In this document: piece by piece, positions 1 to 11,928 of the stretch
Layout: each line of letters begins with the position of its first letter
Position numbering within the stretch: the stretch's first letter is position 1
DNA from: Homalodisca vitripennis
Taxonomy: Eukaryota > Arthropoda > Insecta > Hemiptera > Cicadellidae
Direction: 5' to 3'
Assembly (NCBI RefSeq): GCF_021130785.1
Contig: NC_060213.1
Location: 70,049,501 to 70,113,500, forward strand
DNA length: 64,000 nucleotides
Notes under the pieces: generated by a model
Told to the model about the DNA's origin: nothing
The model's database searches: none
The model's input: the letters and a program-made list of their open reading frames with translations, nothing else
Translations under genes and position numbers: made by a program

Positions 1-63
1 AAGCGATTTGTTTCTGATTGAAGACGAAAACATCAGAATATTGTATACAATATAAGTACCGGT

Positions 64-68
<5 letters not shown>

Positions 69-100
<32 letters not shown>

Positions 101-131
101 AATTTCAATAAACATTGAATCACAAAAAGTA

Positions 132-177
<46 letters not shown>
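69..177. repeat. Two (AT)n microsatellites
   Basis: Pure AT dinucleotide runs at 69-96 and 135-177, separated by 38 bases of unique AT-rich DNA. The short open frames through them read only Ile-Tyr repeats and are not genes. Confidence 0.97.
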
Positions 178-182
<5 letters not shown>

Positions 183-1288
183 CTGACAAGATTGGCTTTT
201 TTGTCCTTATATATATTTAAGTACAAAAAAGTCAATCTTTATTTTTTACAGTTGAAAACCGTTAATTTTCTACTGTAAATTGTAACAGTTTTAATAATAT
301 ACTTCAAAAACAAACGCACACAAGTAACTAGATTCTAGAAAAGTCATACCACCCACATTAACATAAAATGGCAGTTTATAAATCCCTCATATACTAAATG
401 CTAAGATTACCCCTTAGAGAGATCGACAACCCACTGACCAAATAGCATCAAAAAACAGATACAAAACAAAAATACATGGTATGGATTAGAAACATTTTTT
501 TAACAAACAAGCTTATGAAGCAACTCCGAAAGTACATATAAATTCAAAATTTAGTTATATTGAAAATGAGGCAAACCAAATAACAACACCTCCTAACGAT
601 CAAAATAGGAAATAAAGCTTATAACCAAACCAAAACATTTTTGCAAAAATCAACGAAAATTTGCCATTTGAAGATAAATACTGAAAGGAGTATAAAAAAA
701 TGGAGTATATTTTATTACTGCAATCCGTAATAAAATACAAAGAACACCAAAAAGCATTCTAAAAGCTAAATATTTATTCATTCAATCCTTAACTTTCCAT
801 ATTAGTTAGTATCACCAGTTTATATAAATTCATAGCATTTAAATTTACATTATATGTAAACAATGGTATTAAAACGGTCTTTTGGGAAAATTATATTATT
901 TATAAATAAATACAGAACAATTATTAGCAGAAGAAAACTAAATCAACATAAAAAAGGACCCAATTATGAATTTAAAAAATTATTAAAGATCACATTTCTC
1001 TGCCGAAAACCAAAAGGAAAGAAAAGAAGAAGACCATAAATTCAAACAATGAAACCCCATTTCTATCATATCCTAAGATGAAGCGGCCTATCCCGAAGAT
1101 CTAGCCGGCTAAATAAAAAAATCAGGAATCCTCAGCACTCCACGACCCGAGGATGAGCGGTCGAAAAGCCGTTAAAATAAATATATATTTAAAAAACCAA
1201 AATATTTCGTTTTAATTACAACATTTTTAAGTACACAAATAATACGAGTTGACATACATTATATTATACCTGTATTTATGCATATGTC
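178..1288. other. No gene seen; AT-rich DNA
   Basis: Unique-looking AT-rich sequence with no ORF of recognisable composition on either strand. A slightly GC-richer patch at about 1075-1165 might be the end of an old repeat, but I cannot name it. Confidence 0.6.
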
Positions 1289-1289
1289 C

Positions 1290-1900
1290 TAGAAAATGAA
1301 ATTTGATGCATGCGTATCTTATAAACGTATTTAAAATAAAGCATTGCCTTGAAGATCCACCATCCATTAGGGTTAAATATAGTTGCAACACCTAGAAGAC
1401 ATATATATATTTGTTTAGAAATTTCAGTTTTCCTAGAAAGTTGGAATGCAACACACACGTGCCTGATTGCTTACATAGGAAAATAGCATTTTCTAGAAGA
1501 TCACAAACAATTATAATTGTTGAAATATGGTTACGCCTAGAAGAATTCTATTGTAAAATGCTCTAAACATAAAAATAAAAAGTTTTTTCCTAAAAATCAA
1601 ATACACATAAGGGTTAAAAACGGGTTGTAATCCCTTGAATATATTTTTGTTTTTCAGTCATCCAGTTTTCTTGGCGTGTAATTTCACACGAAAGTGCCTC
1701 ATAACTTATTTATAATTAAATTATAAATTAAATAATGCAGTTCCATGACTATAAACCACATGTAGGGGTTTAAATAGGATGGTAACCCGCTAGAAGAACT
1801 ATAGTTTGTGTTTCAATTTCTTGATGTTCTACTACGGTGAAATTTTGCACACATTCGCCTCATGTTCTCCATACAAAAATAAAAGATTGTACATGCAGAT
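1290..1900. repeat. Degenerate tandem repeat, about three units of 155-240 bp
   Basis: Three diverged copies follow one another. Each carries a block like 'agggttaaa...' (about 1370, 1611 and 1765), then a 'cctagaaga/ccgctagaag' segment, then a block like 'cacacgtgcctcat' (about 1450, 1684 and 1847), in the same order. Spacing is uneven, so insertions have occurred between units. No coding potential is seen. Confidence 0.55.
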
Positions 1901-1959
1901 TAGCCACTTGCGTGGTAACAGAAGTTTTATGTAGATGTGTAGTATGTATTAGACATGTA

Positions 1960-2800
1960 ATTTACAGTCTATCGGTACCGTAAATTCCTTATAGTAGAAG
2001 TAGATTACAATGCCCGAAAGTTATTACTTTTTAACGAAAAAACAACGCATTTATGTTCTTTTATGATCTGGACAATAACATAAACGCACGTCGTGACGGC
2101 ACCAAAGTACCTTAGACCAGAAATAAATTACTATGAAGATAATTTGTCACTTTCTTTACTAACGCACACTTTTTAGATAAAAGTAGTACATTTTTTCCGC
2201 GATACTAATGGAACTGCTACTACACCAACGGAAATAGATTTCAGTGTTTAGAAGTAGTCTCTTTTGGACTGTAGTAGAATTATCACACCCACTCATTATA
2301 TATTTTCTTTGTCAGGGGAAAAAATGAAAACTACTACGGTACCGCAAGTAGATTATAATGACTGCAGCTAGTCACTTTTTGGACTGAAGTAGATGTTTCT
2401 GACTAAGTTTCTTGATTTGGACAACAAGGCCACAAATTTTATAGTGCCGCAAATACCTAAGACCAGAAGAGCATTACTTTGAAATGTAAGTACACGCTTT
2501 TTGACGAAAGAAAATGATTTCAGACTTATGTATGTATATATTTTTTTCATCTTGTCAATAACGCAAACGCTAATTCGTCCTAAAAGTACCTTACATTGGA
2601 GTTAAATTACATTGACCAGAAGTTTTTTACGAAGTATTCTTTTTAAACCAACGTATCATATTTTTCTCAATCAAGCCAACAATTAAGACGTCGTCAGGAC
2701 ACTGGAAGGAGATTCAAATTGGCAAAATTATACGCAAAGTCTTTACTGCATTAGTTTTCTCATAACGAATATTTATATATTCTTAATCGTGGGAAAAGGG
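1960..2800. repeat. Very degenerate short-period tandem repeats
   Basis: Segments such as 'agtagattataatgac', 'gtcactttttggac' and 'gaagtag' recur every roughly 100-140 bases (for example near 2000, 2145, 2255, 2350 and 2480). Similar wording returns at about 14650-15030 in an intron of gene A. The copies are too diverged to define a monomer by eye. Confidence 0.4.
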
Positions 2801-2849
2801 TAACCTCTACTACGACGTGTGAAGTATAATTTCTTTTAACCAAAAATGC

Positions 2850-3796
2850 TTCTTTCCCTATAATTATAAAATAAAAGCCAGCAACAGTTTTGAGTAAATA
2901 TATAATTTCTTCAAAATGAACACTGAAATAGTATGTACCTTAACTGTGTCTACTTCGAAATAAATATTATTGTAGGGCTCCATCTTATTACATCTTAAGT
3001 GCTTTCACAAAGATTACTACAACAAACTTAGTCTTAATCCATTCTATCCTAAAATATTTAAGTGATACTAAAAATATTTGAAATATTTATTCAAGAATTA
3101 TAGGATGTTGCAAATAAATTTGAGGATTTCATTGTTACTCATAACAAACTGATTCACATTGTAACTTTAGGACTCCAAAATATTGCTCCTTAAACCTCAA
3201 ATCAAATTTAAGTACACCAGAAGACTTGATATCTTCCAGTAATCATTAATTATTTTCAGGCGTGTTTATTAATCCATTTAAAAATAACATACATATGACG
3301 TAGCTGTTAATCAATAGGAAATTGCGTAAGAAGCCACGCGTAACTGCTCTGTGTTATAAAAATCTACAAATACAGAAAAATTTCATTTAAAAAAACAATA
3401 TTTTTTCAATTATCTTATAAAGGCTACAAAAATGTAAAGTATGCAAGTTAATATTAACTTGGTTTTATTTTGTTAACACTAACATGCTTTTATTTATTTA
3501 CTTAGTCAAACTAACTTACGGATTTCTTTTCTTTCTCTGTATGTACTAATAAGAAACATTTAAAACTCCAAATGTATGTATATAAATTAGTTACAGTTTA
3601 ATTGAAATTGAACGAATATGTATCTATAAAGGGCATTTTGGATCCTAGCTGATATTGTTACTTTTTGTGGAATTTTGGCATATATGGATAATAAGTATAT
3701 TTTACCTCTGCTCAAACTCAAAGATTGCTTTTGGAAATATCCAACATTCTTATTTTTAATATGTGAATCAGTAATATATAAATACCAGTATAACAG

Positions 3797-3798
<2 letters not shown>
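2850..3798. other. No gene seen
   Basis: AT-rich sequence. The only sizeable open frame (3587-3868, minus) runs through the following AT microsatellite and is low-complexity. Nothing recognisable. Confidence 0.6.

Positions 3799-3837
<39 letters not shown>
3799..3837. repeat. (AT)n microsatellite
   Basis: About 19 uninterrupted AT dinucleotides. Confidence 0.97.
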
Positions 3838-3838
<1 letters not shown>

Positions 3839-3896
3839 GTGTATATAATGTCGTAAGTTCATTTTCAATAAATTTTGTTAAATAAATTTATTTCAA

Positions 3897-4366
3897 GATT
3901 TATAAATCTTGTAATATATTATTACTCTGATAATACAGGAGTGTTTTGTATAACCTTCTTACTATAAACCCACTTATTTATCCGTATATCTTACTAAAAT
4001 GTAGTATGTACGTGAAGCGTTTAAACAATTTGGACTAAAAGTACCAGTATGGTAAGTTACATTCATCTATAGCTACTAAATAGCTTAGGTAAACTTCAAA
4101 CGCTGATTCCCGCAGATTTAAAATTTTTTTATTTTTCACACAAAAGTTCTTTTGAGCTGAAGCAGTGAAAATTTTACTACATATTATTTATAATGTTGTA
4201 AAACTTTTTGCGCATGGATATTATTATATTTATAAATCTTATAATATATTATTACTCTGATAATACAGGAGTGTTTTGTATAACCTTCTTACTATAAACC
4301 CACTTATTTATCCGTATATCTTACTAAAATGTAGAAGGTACGTGAAACGTTTAAACAATTTGGATT
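3897..4366. repeat. Direct duplication of about 138 bp flanking a dispersed repeat
   Basis: The sequence at 3897-4035 is repeated almost exactly at 4229-4366 (both contain 'ctctgataatacaggagtg' and the following 100 bases). Between the two copies, 4040-4230 is an inverted match to 7272-7466. The arrangement looks like a small mobile or rearranged repeat of unknown class. Confidence 0.75.
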
Positions 4367-4853
4367 TCTGTTTTTTTTTTCAAATTTTTAAAACTTAACA
4401 ATTTAATTATGATTACGACTACGTTAATGTCCAAAAATCAGTCTTTAATTAAGTGGAGGAATGACCAGGACTGTTGGGATACTTTATTTTCCAAAGGTTC
4501 ATTGGTTGGGGTCTGATGTTCTTGGGTATAAGTGGCTCATTTCAATAGCTTCAATACATCGTTATTATAATATTTCGCAAACAAAATACGCCTTTGTATA
4601 CTTTTAAAAACCCACAGCTCTAAAGCAAATCACTTTAAGTTTCAAAATTATTATTAAGTACTTACACGATGTTAATTCAATGTCGATCTAGTATGTATAA
4701 GGCGGAATAAATTTTTTACAATATACTTAAAGCGTTGCGATAATGAGAATTTAAAATGTCAGTAGTAGATAATAATCAACCTAGATCTATTAATGATAGA
4801 TGGAGTATACTGCATTTACTACAATGATACAATATTTTTAAATGATCATGCGT
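4367..4853. other. No gene seen; 3' flank of the MBF2-type gene
   Basis: No recognisable coding sequence or repeat. It contains a 10-base poly(T) run near 4371-4380. Confidence 0.55.
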
Positions 4854-4859
4854 TTTATT
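4854..4859 (-). terminator. Poly(A) signal AATAAA of the MBF2-type gene
   Basis: AATAAA on the minus strand, about 22 bases past the stop codon of the MBF2-type gene. Position and strand fit a short 3' UTR. Confidence 0.65.
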
Positions 4860-4880
4860 TCATTCACTGTTAGCAATTCC

Positions 4881-5212
4881 TTATTCGTCCTCTGACGTAC
4901 GGTGGGCACAAGGATGGAATAGCCTGAATGAGACCATGGTGTCCTGTGTGACTGTCCTCTCCTTCTCCTTCCAGGTGACCCAGACCTCGATGGCATAGAA
5001 CGTAGTGCCGATACCAGTAAGCCTCAAGCCGAAATAAAATTGGTTGAGGCCTCCAGCCACAAGATGTCCACGAGCAGGATAGTCACTTCCCGCCGTCCGT
5101 AGTGGTGACAACAATCTTATCAATCAGAAACTTGTACTGGTGACAAGTGTTGAAATGTTGAACCACAGCTCCATAGTCAAAGTTGTCGTTGTCACGCTTC
5201 AAGAAAACATAT
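4881..5212 (-). CDS. MBF2-type gene, exon 2 (body, frameshifted)
   Basis: 332 nt after a TTTTCAG acceptor. The frame is correct up to about 5095, then is off by one base. Both halves give protein-like sequence (before: 'YVFLKRDNDNFDYG'; after: 'FYAIEVWVTWKEKE'), so this is one coding exon with a single indel rather than two genes. Confidence 0.72.
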
Positions 5213-6531
5213 CTGAAAATAGAATAATCAAATTGTTTATTTCTTAACAAACTAATATTATTGATATCCAATGAAAGACAAACCGACACACTTATGACTA
5301 CGCACGATATTCCTCAATCTCTCTCTACAGTAAGCTGATTATACAATCTCATTACATTTATTACAAAAGAAACTATGAGCATTATCCCAAGACATTTGCG
5401 ACATCTAGACAACCATCTGGCGTTTGTGATACACTGGGTCACAATAAACTGATTACGGAAAAAACTGAAAGCGACATTCGATACAGCAATTGGCTTGTAG
5501 GAAATTGATTAGTTTTGTTTTAAATTAATTTATAAGAAACAAATTTATTAATGAGTTGATACTTAAAACAATTGTAAAAAGTGACAACCATTTAAATTTG
5601 TTATTAAATTTAATAAATAAATATTTTAGACTATTTTACATGAAGTTCTTAATGAACTATTGTAAGGAGTAGAAGCCGTGTAAAATATACCTGTAATAAA
5701 TGTTATCAAAGTTTTTTTATAGAATTATTAACATTTTATTGATATATATCTTTTTATTAAAGAAAGTACACATTTTTCAATGTTAAAATTAGGAAACATT
5801 AATCTCATAACCCGTAAGACAGCTTGCTATTATTAATCAATAACATTTCTAGAAAATAGTAGAATTTAGATATATAAATGACCTTTTCATAGTTTACTTT
5901 AATTATTCCAAACGTATTCTACGAAATTTGAGTTTTATTGAGTTCTACAAAATTTTATAAGTCAGGGTGACCGAAATAAATTAAAATTTCTCATTTCAGT
6001 TTTGGGATCACTGCTTAGGCAATGGTGATCCTTTTAAATATATAGCTATGCAGAACCTTTATTATTGTCCATAAAGATGAATATAGTTGGAATTTTTATA
6101 ACAATTTTAAATGTATAGCAATCAAAGATTTTTAACTACATTTTATCAGTTTAACATATATTCACTAAATATTCCTCTCAATTCGTAAAACTTACATAAA
6201 CCCTTAAATTGAAAAATAATTTAATACGTTCAGATAATTTTAAAATGATTCCGTAGTGCATGAATTTTATCCTGATTTCAATAATCGGCATTCCTTTAAC
6301 AGACGATAAGTCTCGTCTAATTTAAATATACATTTCGGAAATAAATATCCTTTTATATCTTTAATTAAACAGGTCATTCAACTTTAGTTCGTATACATTT
6401 TAAGATCATCGAAATACTTACCTAGTGGTTGGCTTGTATCTGCCGTAGACATAAGAAGGGTTGCCAGGGACGGCAAGTATGAATGGCACCAACTCAACCA
6501 CAACTAACAACCAAAGTGCGAAGGTCTTCAT
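4881..6531 (-). CDS. MBF2 / probable salivary secreted peptide family gene, frameshifted
   Basis: Two-exon gene: exon 1 6531-6422, intron 6421-5213 (GTAAGT...CAG), exon 2 5212-4881. The intended product is about 146 residues. Residues 1 to about 20 are a signal peptide (hydrophobic core ALWLLVVVELVPFILA), so the protein should be secreted. The body has the MBF2-family pattern: a Y-G-R-Y start, then 'DKIVVTTTDG', then a Gly-rich 'HLVAGGLNQFYFGLRL' strand, then 'AIEVWVTW' in place of the usual '(I/V)E(I/V)(Y/W)G'. Family members are small secreted proteins found in insect saliva, venom and haemolymph; their function is poorly known, and the name comes from one reported silkworm transcription cofactor. 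An extra base in the G-run near 5088-5095 puts TGA at 5085-5083. Removing one base restores Asp-Gly-Gly-Ser-Asp-Tyr and an open frame to the TAA at 4881. It is either a recent pseudogene or a sequencing/assembly indel. The signal and intron are clear; the family call is by eye. Confidence 0.72.
5213..6421 (-). other. Intron of the MBF2-type gene
   Basis: 1209-base AT-rich intron with a GTAAGT donor and a TTTTCAG acceptor. No transposon, RNA or nested gene recognised. Confidence 0.7.
6422..6531 (-). CDS. MBF2-type gene, exon 1 (signal peptide)
   Basis: 110 nt, 36 codons plus two bases. It starts at the first ATG downstream of a TATA box and ends ACT-AG before a consensus GTAAGT donor. It encodes the whole signal peptide and the first mature residues, rich in Pro, Tyr and Gly. 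Confidence 0.8.
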
Positions 6532-6567
6532 TGTGCTACCTACGTCCTGAGGTTAGGAGTCGCATAG

Positions 6568-6575
6568 CTTATATA
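6568..6575 (-). promoter_or_regulatory. TATA box (TATATAAG) of the MBF2-type gene
   Basis: TATATAAG on the minus strand, 37-44 bases before the ATG. This places transcription start about 10-15 bases upstream of the start codon, so the 5' UTR would be very short. Confidence 0.6.
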
Positions 6576-6887
6576 CAACATATTCACAATGTTGCAGAGT
6601 TAATAAACAAAACTTAGGAATGCTTCTTCAACAATAATTGTTATTGTGAACACCATATGTTACTACTCTGTTTTCCCTCTCAATGGAGAGAACAATAACG
6701 AACTAATTGCTTTATTCTACATCGGTTATTACAGAGTAATAAATACAAACTATGTTAAAATGCAGAACACTATTAGTGTGACAAAATAACTTTTTTAAAT
6801 CGTGTAGGTCAATAAAGAAGTATAAATAGCAATACTCAACGTTAAAATATAGGACAATATTTAATTTTTCACTTAATTTTTCGGATC

Positions 6888-7728
6888 GATTCCCTACTGA
6901 AACTAGTGATTTTCTTTAAAACATGTTTAATGATTATGATATGTATATATTTGGGTTCCTTTAATCCTAGAATAATGATTGCCACTGTTATATTAAAAAA
7001 TATATATATTTACCTCCTTTTGGAGTTTTTGAGTTGTGTTTTAGAAAAAGACGTGGGATTTTTAATATCTTACAACTTTGTAACTAATGAACCAATATTA
7101 TTGTTTATTATCTATCTCAGTTTTAAGAACATGACAAGTACTGAGTTTTTGTGCATGCTCAAGTTTATTTCTCAAATATTTTTAAATTTATGGCTTTACA
7201 AAAACATTTTAAAACATTTTTTTATAAATAGTATTTTTATTTATTTTTTATTTGAACCTATGTTTAACATATAGTAATATCCATGTACAAAAAGTTTTAC
7301 AACATTATAAATAATATGTAGTAAAATTTTCACTGCTATAGCTCTAAAGAACTTTTGTGTGAAAAATATAAAAATTTTAAATCTGCGGGAATCAGCGTTT
7401 GAAGTTTACCCAAGCTATTTAGTAGCTATAGATGAAAGTAACTTACCATACTGGTACTTTTAGTCGGTGAATGGTATATTTATATTGAAGACATATGTAA
7501 GGCTAATAAACTACTAACAAAAATGAGAAAAGGCTATGTTTCCTATATTATCGCTAAAAAAAGGATGGCTGGAGTATGGTCTGGCACTCTTCAAATATTT
7601 TTTCCACAGTGATGAAAAGTTATACTATAGTAAATGTTATGCTTTCTTATAAGCCATAGAACTAAAATAAATATAAAGGTTAATTTCCATTTTTTTGTCA
7701 AAATAGGTTACTTTTCAGTAGGGAATCC
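6888..7728. mobile_element. Candidate non-autonomous DNA element with 15-bp inverted ends
   Basis: 'gattccctactgaaa' at about 6888-6903 has its reverse complement at about 7713-7728, bracketing roughly 840 bases. Inside, 7272-7466 is an inverted copy of 4040-4230. Outside, the segment just left (about 6840-6887, with 'ttaaaatataggacaata') is repeated just right (about 7735-7780). That is an unusually long flanking repeat, so part of it may belong to the element. It encodes nothing convincing: the 122-codon frame at 6906-7274 is Phe/Ile/Leu-rich low complexity. Confidence 0.45.
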
Positions 7729-7789
7729 CCTTAACATTAAAATATAGGACAATACCTTATTTTTCACTTTAATTTTCAGATCAATCACT

Positions 7790-8620
7790 GATAACGACAT
7801 AATAAACGATAGATACAATTTAATTTTGAAATAGGATTGAAACAATAGTCATCCATACGAAAATAAAAGGTACGTAGAAGACGATTTGGAAATAATAGAA
7901 GTAAGTATCTGTACACTTTAGACTGTCCCTTCCAGTTACTCTACACTATTATTTCTTCTCTTGTACTACTCAAGGAGTTGTAGGAGAATGAAGAAAGAGG
8001 AAAGGAAAGGGACCCACGTGGGCTGCGGCTTATTATGTTTTGCAAGCCGGAGCGGTATTTTACGTCTGTATTGAAATATGTGAATTGACCTGCTTATATA
8101 ATCATCTAATTGAAGGCGAAGAATGTCATCCAACGGTCAGGTAGCTTCTGGAGAACAGACATAAATGAAAATGTACGAAAGCGCTTGAAATGAGCGAGGT
8201 GTACATGAGCGGAGCATACAAAAATGTAAACTTACAATTCTTGCACTAACTATAAGGTAAGGAAAAACATTAATTTTAAACACCGTAAAAACGTATTATT
8301 TTTTACGGTCTTTAGATCTTTTGCTTGCAATATACTCGAGTAGGTTATTGTTCCCAGTGATATTCGTTTCTATCTTATCGAAAAAACAAATATTTATCAT
8401 AAATTTAATATTCTTTCAAATGAAATTAATTAATCTTTGACACGACTGTATTACATATTTTATAAAATGCAAGCGATTACTAACAATATGACTACAAAGC
8501 GTGTAATATAAGAGGTAAATTTTACTATAAAAATGGCTGACTATCACGGCGATAAGTACTTGACATATACCTTAAGTAGTGCCTTGATTCTCTACTTGGG
8601 AATGTATATTAATGGACTCT
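7790..8620. other. No gene seen
   Basis: Moderately AT-rich unique sequence. No recognisable coding exon, repeat or RNA. Confidence 0.55.
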
Positions 8621-8639
8621 TACTGTAAATTCACTAGTA

Positions 8640-9770
8640 ACATACATTCTGTCTTAGAGAAGGTATAGGCAGACGAACATACAGAAAGACAAACATATAG
8701 ACAAGCAATATGATTAACAGAAAGACAGACAGTTAGGCAGATGGACAGACAGATAAGCGAGCAGGCAGACAGGCTAATGGCAGACAAACATACAAAATTA
8801 CAGACTGCGCTTCTTCTTTGCCAATTTTTGAATCTCTGTAGACGAGCGATGACCCAGATTCCAGGAGTCAACTTTGTAACAGCGTCAGATCATAGATGCT
8901 GTAATAATTGGAAAGTGAAATAGAGCTGAACTCAACATTAACATTCAACTAACCCTTCACATCATAGCCATGTGTAGAAAATTCAATCGTTTCGCCGTAA
9001 TTTTGGATCGTGTCTATAACTTTTGATATGAACAGAGCCAGGCATTTTGTTATGAACAGAATGTATTTTTTTTTTTGTATGTTGTACTTGATTATTTTAA
9101 TTAGTTCTATTTTTAGTAAATACAAAAGGTACAATATTTAATTTCGTTTTTAAGCTGTTTAATTAGTTCAGTTTGTAGATTAGTACATTGAAATGTATAA
9201 GGTTTGGCATAAAAGCACATCTTTTGTTTTTATTTTATGTTTGTTATATCACAGTAGAGTTATTAATTATAAACTAATGCTCCTGAACTCATTTAATTTT
9301 TTATAGTTATAATTATTATGATGGAACCCCTAGATGGGCTAATTAGTAGCCTTAGAGGCCCTATTATTTTCCTTTTGAGGTCAGCCTGGATCTTAGAATA
9401 TGTATAATTTTACTATTCCATTGTTTTGAGATTTAAAAATGTTTAATATGTTGTGTAAAGTACGACTTCATGAGGAGAATAAAGATATTTATTTATTTAT
9501 TTAACTTCATAGTACACTCATTTGTGCACTTGATAGGACGATCGGGTCACCTCTTCAAGTAGATTAAATTTTGTTCCTAGTTGTCTTTGATGTCGAAGCA
9601 ATATAAAGAGTTCATTTTGAGCTTCTTCATTGCCGACCTTTTTGGATCTCTTAAGACGGATGTTCACTCCAGATTCAAGGACTCCAGTCTGTGACAGTGG
9701 CAGTTTTCAGACGCTGACTAAATTTTTAAATTAAGATAGTAATAAAACGAAAAGATAACATTGTGTATTT
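8640..9770. repeat. About 350-bp satellite family, interrupted block with a GACA-rich start
   Basis: 8660-8790 is a degenerate 'gacagaca' microsatellite. It is followed by a monomer (about 8800-9045) sharing landmarks with the arrays at 11.4 and 26 kb: a 'gaatctctgtagacga' segment, then 'ttccaggagtcaactttgt', 'acagcgtcagat', 'gagctgaactcaacatt' and 'gtgtagaaaa'. A second partial copy lies at about 9550-9765. The DNA between them (about 9240-9510) looks like an inserted non-LTR tail. Confidence 0.65.
9300..9510 (+). mobile_element. 3' tail of a non-LTR retrotransposon or SINE
   Basis: The segment ends in a repeated 'atttatttattta' tract preceded by 'gaggagaataaagat', the typical layout of a short 3' tail with an internal poly(A)-like signal. 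It is inserted within the 350-bp satellite block. The upstream body is not present. Confidence 0.5.
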
Positions 9771-9840
9771 CTGATTTCAAAATCCTAAATTTGCTCAAAT
9801 ATACCGAAATAGTGAATGGAATGATCCTTTGTATATTATT

Positions 9841-9955
9841 ATAACAAGAATGGATGTGGATTATGAAGAAAAATAATGAGACAGCAAGAGAAAACATGCT
9901 TAATTAATGTGCTTTGTAATAAATAACCAACTTAGCGACCAGTCATCTGAGATGT
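9841..9955. repeat. Block paralogous to 31268-31380
   Basis: About 115 bases align in the same orientation with 31268-31380. Shared words include 'ataacaagaat', 'atgagacagca', 'ataa(c/g)..acttagc' and 'agtcat'. It lies about 2.5 kb beyond the 3' end of lipocalin gene A, so it may be part of a duplicated unit rather than a transposon. Confidence 0.55.
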
Positions 9956-10983
9956 TTCATAATTTTGTCCTTTGTCTTCATTTTCTTGTAAGCGAATGTA
10001 ATCTGTTACACAAAGTCAGTTTTAAGTATCGATCGGTCACTGTTATCTTTTCCAAATCCAAGAATATTTTGGTTTTTTATGTTAAATTAAAATACAATTA
10101 TTTTTCCAATAGCTAAATTCCTCTCTAAATTATCAACTAAAACGTTATTTTGGAATCGTAACGTGCTGTAGGTACTTTTTCTGGCAATAACAGGTATGAA
10201 TTGATCACAATGTACTTAAACCGTATAAAAATATTAGTTGAAAATTTTTTATACAACTGACAATACACAATAACGTTAATTTACTGTAAAGTTTCATACC
10301 GTATACAATACTATTTGTTGTTCATTTAATTTGGCTCTCAATTATGTTATGTAATATCTGCAATCTTTTTCTTTACATAAGGCATTTTTAATTTAATTTA
10401 TATGTTTAAAAAGTATGAATAATATCAATAACAATTCTTTATTTAGCAAAACGAAATTTATAAATTAAATTTATATAGTTAAAGTAATTCATTGCTTTCA
10501 ATTCGATAAATAATCTAAAAACCTGTTTGAGGTATACTTCACAATGTTACTCGTAAAGAGGAAATTCGTGCAAACATTCATTTACATTTATATAAAAAAG
10601 TTAACTAAGTTTGTGTGCTTTAAAATGCGTTTTATTAAACACTTGTTATGTATAGATTTCCCTTACACATTATGTATTGTTTCCAGTATATCTGAAACAT
10701 TACCTGATCCAAGCACTACTTCGGGTTATTATGGGGTACCGTCATTTAAGAGGATGAAATAAAAAATAATATTATTTAAAAAAAAGTACATTTAACTAAT
10801 CTTTTAATACCTCTTGACTTTGTTGAGAACTGAGCGTAATACGCATCTGCACAATCCCCCACCGGCAGGGGATGGCATGGTGGTAATTTATATAGAAGAA
10901 TATATTCCTTTTGAGCTTTTTGAGTTGCCAGTTATGTACCCTGGCATAGACTATATTTCAATAATCCTTAGAGTGAGATGAAT
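9956..10983. other. No gene seen
   Basis: AT-rich DNA with only short low-complexity frames. Nothing recognised. Confidence 0.55.
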
Positions 10984-11029
10984 CAGGGCAGGGTCTTTCC
11001 ATACTACAGTATGGAAATGCCCTGCCCTG
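10984..11029. other. Strong hairpin, 21-bp stem
   Basis: Two arms (beginning CAGGGCAGGG and ending CCCTGCCCTG) pair over 21 positions with two mismatches around a four-base TACA loop. At 46 nt it is shorter than a usual animal pre-miRNA. It may be a transposon palindrome. Confidence 0.7.
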
Positions 11030-11349
11030 CTGTACACAAACACCCTCTTGCAATCACTGGTCTTTCTTTATTTTATGCGCTTTACTTGTCGGAATAGCAA
11101 AAAAATTAAACACAATCTTGTATTATGACTAAGTAAATGTAATCCAGTTATTGTCTGAGAAATTAGGAAACTGTATTGGTCTACTCCTCGTAATAATCTT
11201 GAGCATAACAAAGACAATTTATTTCGATGAGATTTAGAAGGTGTTTTAATGTAACTGATAAAAATCAACTACTATATTCCACACATCAGCAAAATTGTAG
11301 AAAAACACGTTAAATCAAACTAGACCCACACAGCCTGGTTTACTATATA

Positions 11350-11650
11350 ATTGAATATATATTGCCAAATTCTTTCAGAGAATACCTCCTATATAGAACA
11401 ATAACTCTTCATACAGATTTCAGTTGATGGCTGCTAGCTGAACGGACAAACTTCCGTTGTAGCCTGAGTGTCTCTGATGTCAAAACGATGCAAAGAGTTC
11501 GTTTTCAATATCTTCTTCAAGATTGAGAACGATCAGTGTCAATAAATCAGTGTCAGATTTTATACGCTGCACTAGGAGTAAGGTCAATATTCGTATTGAA
11601 TAAATCCTTCCCAAGAAGGCTGTGTTAGGCTTGTAGAGTTAGATGCTCTC
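11350..11650. repeat. Isolated copy of the 350-bp satellite
   Basis: Shares 'gtctctgatgtcaaaac', 'caaagagttcgttt', a 'cttcttca' segment and the 'gcgtcagat...acgctg' landmarks with the arrays near 9 and 26 kb. The copy is diverged and incomplete. Confidence 0.5.
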
Positions 11651-11862
11651 GTTATTGGATAATCCACGAGATTCATTCTTTGCGTTATAGTAAGTTGTTA
11701 GTATAACCGGTCTTGATAAATTTAACATAATTTTTGTAATTGACAGATAAAAATGATATTAGATTTGATTTGAATCTATAACATTTTATTTAAGGTTAGG
11801 TTGGTAATATGCCAAATCTAAATGGGCGTCCCAGCGTCTAATATACATCAGATATTAATTAC

Positions 11863-11866
<4 letters not shown>

Positions 11867-11924
<58 letters not shown>
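11867..11924. repeat. Compound (AT)n(GT)n microsatellite
   Basis: AT repeats at 11867-11898 run directly into GT repeats at 11899-11924. Confidence 0.97.

Positions 11925-11928
<4 letters not shown>

Noticed and set aside
18..278. 86-codon open frame
   Set aside because: Runs through two AT microsatellites and reads Ile-Tyr repeats; starts at a TTG.
6906..7274. 122-codon open frame
   Set aside because: Phe/Ile/Leu-rich low-complexity translation of AT-rich DNA inside a non-autonomous repeat; no domain or splice support.
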